DNA from: HK1 sp965215295 | Lineage (GTDB): Bacteria; Pseudomonadota; Gammaproteobacteria; HK1 | NCBI GenBank assembly: GCA_965215295.1 | Contig: OZ244045.1 | Location: 2,728,001 to 2,792,000 of the forward strand | Length of the DNA: 64,000 bases | Reading direction: 5' to 3' | Part shown: piece after piece, positions 62,576-64,000 of the stretch | Layout: each line of letters begins with the position of its first letter | How positions within the stretch are numbered: the stretch's first letter is position 1 | Program-made: the position numbers and the translations under genes | The notes under the pieces: model-generated | What the model saw: only the letters and a program-made list of their open reading frames with translations | Databases searched by the model: none | Told to the model about the DNA's origin: nothing

Positions 62576-63532
62576 ATGAAAACCACCACGCGAGAGCGCC
62601 TCCGGCGTACAGCAGCCGAGGCCGTGGGCTCTATCCCCGGCATCGAGGCGGTGGTGCTGTACGGGTCGAGGGCGCGCGGAACCGCGCGGGCGACCAGCGA
62701 CTGGGACATCGCGATCCTCTCGCATGCATCGCCCGAAGACGGGCACGCCGCGAAGAGGCTCTTCGGCGAGCTGGAGCGGGTCCATTCCGTCGTGATGGAT
62801 CCGGAGTCGATCGAAGCCCACTGCAACGAGGGGACCCGCATCGAGAGCGCGATCGCGCGCCAGGGCCGGTTGCTCGCGGGTGACTGGGCCCCTCCGCGAT
62901 GCCGCACCGAGGATCTGGACGTGCCGACCGAAGACCTGAAGCAGGGCCTCGACATCGCGACGAGCGACCTGCGCGGCGCGTTCCTCGCCCTGTGCGAGGC
63001 CGCGTTCAGGGAGATCCTCTACGCGCCCAAGGTCGTCGAGGAGTCGCAGCAGGCGGCCGAGGCACTGGCCAAAATCATCATCGCCGGGTTCGGGCTCTCG
63101 CCGGTCACCGTGCACGACCTCGATGCGCTGGCGGCACAGCTCGAGAACGCCTACCGCGGGCGCATCCGCGGCGCCGAGGATCGCCGGCGCTTCGCGACCG
63201 CCATCCGCGCGCTGGACGGCAACACGGAAGCCGCTCACAAGGCCCGCTACCACAAGGGGCCGGTCGAGCCACCGTCGCGCACCGCGGAGCGTATCGCGAG
63301 CACCCTGCGTCTCCAGACCGAGTGGCTTCGCTGGTACGCGGCCCACCACCCCGGCATGCGGGACGCGGCAGTCGCCGCGGGAAGGGAAGTCGCCGACGCG
63401 GCGGGCCTCATCGAGGGGATGAGAGGCTTCGACCGGCTCGACCCCGACCTTCGAGCGCAGGTGCGGGCGTGGGGCAAGGAAGGCCACTCGATCGCGACCG
63501 CGCTCGACGGGAGGAGCGGACAGACACGGTAA
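62576..63532 (+). CDS. MNT-HEPN protein: minimal nucleotidyltransferase fused to a HEPN-like domain
   Basis: Protein of 318 residues joining two domains that are usually separate toxin-antitoxin partners. The N-terminal MNT domain has GSRARG at 30-35 and SDWDI at 41-45 (Asp42, Asp44), the nucleotidyltransferase metal motif. From about residue 140 a helical segment APKVVEESQQAAEALAK and VTVHDLDALAAQLE has the pattern of HEPN domains. Arg252-x4-His257 (RWYAAH) could be the RNase motif but lacks the usual polar second residue. No separate HepT gene is present. It could be an immune or house-cleaning module; this is inference. Confidence 0.75.
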   Translation: MKTTTRERLRRTAAEAVGSIPGIEAVVLYGSRARGTARATSDWDIAILSHASPEDGHAAKRLFGELERVHSVVMDPESIEAHCNEGTRIESAIARQGRLLAGDWAPPRCRTEDLDVPTEDLKQGLDIATSDLRGAFLALCEAAFREILYAPKVVEESQQAAEALAKIIIAGFGLSPVTVHDLDALAAQLENAYRGRIRGAEDRRRFATAIRALDGNTEAAHKARYHKGPVEPPSRTAERIASTLRLQTEWLRWYAAHHPGMRDAAVAAGREVADAAGLIEGMRGFDRLDPDLRAQVRAWGKEGHSIATALDGRSGQTR

Positions 63533-63958
63533 CGGCTCTCTCTTCCCGGCCGCATGTGCTCCTCGTCCCTGGCCGCGACGCCACACCGGCGAGCACCACC
63601 CGCTGCCGGAAATCCGATCGCAGTGCACGCCGGTGCGAGAGGCACGCGGTCGGAGGTTCCATCGACCTGATGCCTGATGGTTGCAGGCGCGGAGAGCGTG
63701 AGGCGCTCTCCATCAAGTACGGCATCGAGCCAATGCAGCGACGAGAATCGAATGTCACCGGCCACCCTCCAGCGCGGGGATGAACCGCGCTACACTCGGG
63801 CATCGACTCGAACGGAACTCCAGACGAAATGCCGGAGCCGTGTGGAAAACGTGGTACACATACCCCACCTGAACCAGTCCCACTCCGCCATGCATCGCCG
63901 TGCGGCGCTGAGTGGCGAGCACCCCTCATCGCCGCGACTGCCAAGGAGGAGCAGCACC
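63533..63958 (+). other. Regulatory gap before the last gene, with a perfect hairpin
   Basis: GGAGAGCG-TGAGG-CGCTCTCC (63691-63711) is a perfect 8-bp stem without T-run. TACACT (63791-63796) is a possible -10 box for the next gene but no -35 is clear. The stretch is less GC-rich than average and shows no supported gene. Confidence 0.4.
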
Positions 63959-64000
63959 ATGTCGAATCAATCCAAGTCAGAGACCGATACCCCGATCCGC
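63959..64000 (+). CDS. Start of an unidentified gene (partial)
   Basis: ATG with a strong AAGGAGGAG ribosome site reads MSNQSKSETDTPIR and runs off the window. Fourteen polar codons are too few to identify the product. The clear Shine-Dalgarno makes a real start likely. Confidence 0.65.
   Translation, partial: MSNQSKSETDTPIR

Overview
This is a GC-rich proteobacterial chromosome window, most likely gammaproteobacterial. The best markers are two conserved gene orders: kdsD-lptC-lptA-lptB-rpoN-hpf-ptsN (48996-54444), and ssb plus a YajR-like MFS gene divergent from uvrA (54859-60188). Class I PHA synthase, a tripartite tricarboxylate transporter (TTT), type III CoA-transferase, sulfatase and acyl-CoA dehydrogenase genes suggest a metabolically versatile, perhaps marine or host-associated, heterotroph. 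No rRNA, tRNA, CRISPR array, transposase or integrase was recognised.

Layout. 1-1878: leftward zinc-uptake-type locus (ZrgA-like His-rich protein, ABC ATPase, start of a permease). 2472-12722: PHA synthase, CoA-binding protein, O-acetylhomoserine sulfhydrylase-type enzyme, Uma2 nuclease, acyl-CoA ligase, succinate-semialdehyde dehydrogenase, MFS efflux pump. 12843-17897: a very large autotransporter adhesin preceded by an 18-nt poly-C tract. 18140-24662: EamA transporter, glyoxalase II, phosphodiesterase, DUF523-DUF1722 protein, RidA, Do-type protease. 25086-29946: four-gene GldA/GldF/GldG-like ABC operon ending in a DUF4340 gene. 30316-33845: NYN nuclease, ArfB, NnrU, GlyA. 33910-35693: Fic AMP-transferase gene bracketed by repeat units that carry AT-rich dyads.

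35840-46924 looks like a catabolic island arranged around a divergent promoter region at 42613-42999. Leftward run formyl-CoA transferase-like, TPP-dependent lyase-like and TctA/B/C genes. Rightward run sulfatase, aconitase-X large and small subunits, and an Asp/Glu-racemase-family gene, the last three tightly overlapping. Together they suggest import, desulfation, dehydration, CoA activation and C-C cleavage of a (sulfated) hydroxy acid, but the substrate is unknown.

46990-64000: PEP carboxykinase, the LPS-transport/sigma-54 cluster (without kdsC), a five-copy 40-bp palindromic repeat after ptsN, SSB, MFS, UvrA overlapping a PfkB kinase, an acyl-CoA dehydrogenase, a one-piece MNT-HEPN protein and the first codons of a further gene.

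The strongest unusual signals are (i) the poly-C tract, which would put an upstream start in or out of frame with the adhesin, (ii) the 120-bp repeats with compensating dyads around fic, (iii) the sulfatase/AcnX/TTT/CoA-transferase island, and (iv) low-complexity insertions inside conserved enzymes (PhaC, UvrA, GldG-like). All functional calls come from reading motifs and gene order; no database search was run.
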